A program made the translations under genes and the position numbers. From NCBI RefSeq assembly GCF_024868665.1, contig NC_079899.1, positions 24,173,572 to 24,237,571 on the forward strand: a stretch of DNA of 64,000 nucleotides, given 5' to 3'. Shown one piece after another: positions 59,914 to 64,000 of this stretch. Each line of letters opens with the position of its first letter. Position 1 is the first letter of the stretch. The notes below the pieces were generated by a model. It did no database searches and was not told where the DNA came from. It saw only the letters and a list, made by a program, of their open reading frames with translations. The DNA comes from Triplophysa rosa (Eukaryota > Chordata > Actinopteri > Cypriniformes > Nemacheilidae).

Positions 59914-61258
59914 CAGTTCCGCAGCAACAAGACACAATCTGTGATTATGAATGCAATTCCAAATTCTCAGCAAGACCCTGAACACAACAAACACGCGTCA
60001 CAGACTGACACTGGATCAGTGATGTTAGACCATGACTGTGACAGCACAAAAGAACTGAACACTCCTGACCAACACATATCAAATATTACCCATGAATCCC
60101 TGCACAAATGCAAGACATATGAAGTTCCCCCGCAGTCTATCCCATTCTCCGCACCCACCGATATCTCGTGACATTTAGCAGATTTACAAAAAGTCACGTG
60201 TACTTTGCTGCCGTTTATTAGATCCGATACAGATATGAGAGAAGGTCTCCGTCTGGCAAAGAGACGGTCAGATTGAAGCGTGAACCATGTTATTGCACGT
60301 CGACTGTTGGCGCTTCGTGCTGTTAACATCCATCTTTCCTCCAACCTCCTCTGATCTTCCCTGCAGTTTAATTAGCGGAGAATAACTAAACTAGACGGCG
60401 TTCCCCGAGGATTGCCATTTGACCATCATCCAGCCATGTTAAAACTTTATGGTCTCGAGAAAATAATTCAGAAGGCACGGTGCGGCGGGAAGACGTGGGT
60501 GCGAACATATGTTTCAAGCTATAACAACAAACCGTTATGGCTGTCGAGAGAGACGCGGCCTGCTTTGTACACATCTTAATGGCATTCTGGGGACAGACTT
60601 AGTGTCTGGGCGCGGGGGTATATATTACCCCTCTGACGGCGAGCATTGCTCATTTGCGAGCCGTTTTTTTGAGCAAAGCAAATTAATGACTGCAACGACA
60701 CCTGTTGTAGCGAAGCATTAGGAATTAATAGCGAACGGGAGGGTTGTCATTGAAAAGAAGCGCCTTGACAGCACTTTACAAATATTGTTTAGTCAGTGAA
60801 ACGGGTTTGAACAAAGTGATATGAATTCCCAGTGCCTCCATAAGGATGAATATACGGGCGGCGCGGTGACCTGGGACAAACTTTAAAAAGCATTTGTTTG
60901 ACCCACGTGAAAACTACAAGACTACTCCCTCACTGAACGTTAAGATAATCGAGCATCAGGACGAACTCAAATTGTTTCTCAACAATTTAACAATTCCTTC
61001 ACATCACCAACTTAACTTAAATAGCTCAAATAATAGCAGGGGAAAAAATATTATATATTTTTTATAAATAAAAATTATTTAAAGATGCAATCTGAAAAAT
61101 AATTTTTAAAAACTGCTTCCTTCACCCCGATTCGCAGTGGTAAGATTTTAATATTAATTTGAGAAATTATTAATTTCTCATTCATCATTTTTTCAATATT
61201 CCATGGGAAATGAAACATTTTTTACAACTGAAAGCAGCAAATTAACTCACATAAGGCA

Positions 61259-61505
61259 ATACTGTAGTATACTAGCATTCACTATAGTACACTAGTAAAT
61301 ATTTTACTATATTATACTATAGTATAGTTTAATGAGGACTACTACAGTATACTTAGCATTCAGAAGTATTAAGTAGTACATTTTTAAACTGTAGTAAATA
61401 TCGTATGACAAATATTTACTATGGTAAGGTTTAAAACCATTACAGTATCTAGGAATTTAACCATAGTAAATACTATAATATACTGCAGTATTTTTATGTG
61501 GGATT
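61259..61505. repeat. Tactatagta-rich repeat, second locus
   Basis: ATTCACTATAGTACACTAG, TACTATATTATACTATAGTA, TACTACAGTATACTTAGCAT and ACCATAGTAAATACTATAAT fill this segment. It is related in motif to the array at 34440-36090 but not arranged in clear 160-bp units. Confidence 0.6.
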
Positions 61506-61675
61506 GTTTATCAACTAAAACAACTTGTGATGTAGTTTCTGACAAATCATCTAAGCATCGTGGTAAAATAATTAATTCATAAAGTGACTTTTTGATTTGA
61601 TCAATGTTTCATGGGAAATGTCAGTTCGACGTCATTTGACTTCAAGCCATGTAAAGATAAGTACGTGAAGTAACC

Positions 61676-61722
61676 TGCAATTTTATGTTTCAAACAGAGA
61701 TGGCGATAGAGAGGCAAGTTGC
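61676..61722 (-). repeat. Interspersed repeat (gccatctctgtttgaaacat), copy 2
   Basis: The complement reads GCCTCTCTATCGCCATCTCT then GTTTGAAACATAAAATTGCA, matching 18957-18996 at most positions. The extent of the family is unknown. Confidence 0.6.
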
Positions 61723-62029
61723 GGATCAAAACAACCTTCACATTTCTGTCCTTAAACCCACTAAAGCCCACAAATTTCCTTTATAAACACATTTTCTCAA
61801 ACTGACATTAAAACTGTTCTGCACTCGCTCAAGACACGCAAGAACCAACAAACGTGCGTGAAATGTTGTCCTTGACCCGACACAAAGCTATCATATGGCT
61901 TCAGAAGACTAAGAATAAAGTGCACGGATGATATTATGGAGCACTATAATGGAGTCTAGGTTACACTGGAGGTGTCAGCGCTATGGCACGAAAGCCCCAC
62001 CCTGATTCAGACAGAGAGATTTGTGGCAC

Positions 62030-62210
62030 CTTGTGTGACCTTCCCACAATCCTCTGGCCCGTCTGTAATTAGGCGATGCATCCGATCATCATTAACACCT
62101 CTCAGATAATGAATCACTCATCCCTTTCTCTGGTAATTCGCTGTAACCAAGCGGCTAATGGCTGTCAACGCTGACTGATCACACTGATTGTGGTGATTTC
62201 TAATTGCAAC
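62030..62210. other. Non-repetitive patch; candidate conserved non-coding element
   Basis: CTGTAATTAGGCGATGCATC, CATCATTAACACCTCTC, GATAATGAATCACTC and GGTAATTCGCTGTAACC form a unique, moderately GC-rich block with several TAAT cores and no repeat features. Confidence 0.25.
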
Positions 62211-63799
62211 AAAACAATTTAAAAGCACCCCGATTATTTATCTCGACGCCCACAAGTGGAAAAACAACAAGTATGTGGTTCTGAAATAGAATACTTACTA
62301 CTGTTTTCAAATAGAAGAAAGCATGCAGTATAAACAAGTATAGACATGCATCGATATATACAATAATACATTTTGGGATGTTAAAATTCTTTATAAGATA
62401 ACATTGTACATCAGAATGACATAGCAACATTGGCAAAACCAATGGCATGAATTTGAGGCGGAGCTATCAGTATTTGACCAATGGCAGACAGGGAGTATTT
62501 GATAAACATATCTAAAAACAATTATTATTTAACTTAGTTATATTTTATTTTGAAAATTACACATGTCTTGTTTGAGATATTTTATACACAAATGTATTGA
62601 AAAAATCTAAAACTATATGTTTCAGATGAAAACCAGACCCCAGCTGCTGAACTAAACATAAAGTGTAAGGTCATGTGACTGCAATGTCACTGGCTTTTAT
62701 ATGTAAAAATAAAATACATTTTATTTTATATCATGTTGATGCATTAATGGAATATGAATAAAAGTCTAAAAGCAAAAAATTCTTTAGACACCGATTTCTA
62801 TAAATGGTTTCATCGAAACGCACACGCCTGGCCCGAAATTTTATATTTAACTTAATTTATATTATATTTATACGTAATATTTAATTTATTTTCATATTAT
62901 TTTGTATATTTTATCGTATAATAATTGTTTTAAATTTATATTGAAACTACCCAACAGTTATTGAATCTTTGCGGAGGTCTACTGGTCTACCTAAGTTTGG
63001 GTCACATTGCCGCTGAAACCGTCTATAGACCACTTCACCAGTCCAAAACCACTTCCAGTTTCATTTTTTATTTATTTACTATTACATTTTCTTTAATCTT
63101 ACATATATAATTAAATTAAATTTTGTTCAAACGTTTCTGTAGTGTTAAAAAACTGAAACAAGAAGTTTATCTGGACCAGCATTGAATCAGCGTTGTCTAC
63201 ATCATCCAAAGAGGTCTATAAGACAGCAAAACGTAAATACTTGAGGAGTATAAGAGTAACCACTTAATCAACGCTCTGGCAACTGAATACAAAACATGCT
63301 CAAAGCCCCCGAAACATCTTAGCAACCATCCTGGCAACCCAGATTCAAGCCGACAACTGCATGGGCATCCACCGCTGACATTTTCTTCCACAACAAGTAA
63401 AATAAATCTAGTGTTTTAAATTTGACAAAAAAACTGTAAACTATATACAGTAGAGTTGTGCACAGTATGCAGTAAGAAATCAGCTAGAACGAAGAAAAAC
63501 ACAAGAAAGAGGGGGCAGAGTGAGTGAGAGACAACAAGAGAGAGAGAACGCCAGAGCGAGAGAGGCGAAAGTGAGTGAGAAAATGAGAAAGTGAAGAAAG
63601 AGAGAGAGCCTGGCGTTCTGGTTTTCTGCAGATGAAGCAGAAGAGATTACAGAGGAGAGCAGCAGTAAAGATTGCGTCCCGGTGATGCCGGCGCTCCCGG
63701 GGGAAATCCAGCCGAGACCACGCTGTTCCTAAAGCTGCGGTTGTCGCAGGAACACAAACATGTCGCGCTGTTCCTGCCAGGCCTCGCTCTTAGCGCCCC

Positions 63800-63925
63800 T
63801 ACACACAAACACGCCGTCTAATTGGAGCGCAATTACCCAATCACAATTGACAATTAAACAATGAGAAATTGGTCTCTGAAATAACCACGTCTGCAATTAC
63901 ACATTAAGTGCGAAGTATAAATTGA
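63800..63925. other. Homeodomain-site-rich patch; candidate conserved non-coding element
   Basis: CTAATTGGAGCGCAATTACC, CAATTGACAATTAAACAATG and GCAATTACACATTAAGTGCG pack six or more AATT/TAAT cores into about 110 bp of unique sequence. Confidence 0.3.
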
Positions 63926-64000
63926 GTCTTGCGCGTCGCGGAAGTGAGATTGCGTGCGCGTGTTTGTGAGAGCCATCACATTTGCTGGACAGCAGATTCT

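Larger units (their letters stand above)
38316..64000 (-). other. akap6: akap6 intron (incomplete), more than 25.6 kb, phase 0
   Basis: It starts at the acceptor cttttgtcaacag and runs past the right edge. I searched the minus strand for the expected upstream spectrin-repeat motifs of AKAP6 and saw none. Contents are transposons (40399, 43055, 46169, 46793, 51540, 54375, 59638), a 43-bp minisatellite (50898-52575), microsatellites, and several unique GC- or TAAT-rich patches. There is no convincing gene on the + strand. Among the repeat-poor stretches, 47100-50250, 55000-59600 and 60200-61250 hold only possible regulatory sequence. Confidence 0.75.

Overview
This is vertebrate nuclear DNA, almost certainly from a cyprinid fish. 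It is AT-rich and intron-dominated, full of dinucleotide repeats, and littered with short inverted-repeat DNA transposons typical of carp and zebrafish relatives. There is no bacterial, organellar or viral gene, no rRNA or tRNA gene and no CRISPR array.

One gene is visible: akap6 (mAKAP, A-kinase anchoring protein 6), on the minus strand. Six exons read from right to left: 38185-38315, 32999-33119, 15629-15775, 11982-12224, 2421-2636 and 1-312, the last continuing past the left edge. Together they give 1170 nt, exactly 390 codons, with AG/GT intron borders and matching phases at every junction. They encode the spectrin-repeat region that places mAKAP on the nuclear envelope through nesprin-1alpha, followed by the start of the linker towards the calcineurin and PDE4D3 binding region. 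The N-terminal exons lie beyond 64000 and the C-terminal, PKA-binding part lies below 1. I could not find the exon that should precede 38315, so the 25.7 kb from 38316 to 64000 is read as one large, incomplete phase-0 intron.

The introns carry the rest. Several transposons are defined to the base by target-site duplications: hAT-type elements at 1905-2180, 14719-15024, 30061-30542 and 37721-38078 (perfect 8-bp duplications) and 51540-52243 (7 of 8); TTA/TAA-flanked Harbinger-like elements at 5027-5342, 34532-35307 and 54375-54764; TTAA-flanked elements at 40399-40965 and 59638-59913. About eight diverged copies of one abundant cyprinid inverted-repeat element are scattered through the window. 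Nested insertions (hAT in Tc1, Harbinger-like in a 160-bp tandem array, hAT in a 43-bp minisatellite, Harbinger-like at the end of an Angel-like copy) allow relative dating.

Between the repeats are non-repetitive patches, CpG-rich or rich in TAATTA-type homeodomain cores, that look like candidate conserved non-coding enhancers, and four RFX X-box-like palindromes. These are hypotheses from composition only. I found no evidence for a new biological system; the most interesting items are the nested transposon histories, the suboptimal splice sites of akap6, and a splice-flanked 195-nt open segment at 45598-45792 that could be a poison exon.
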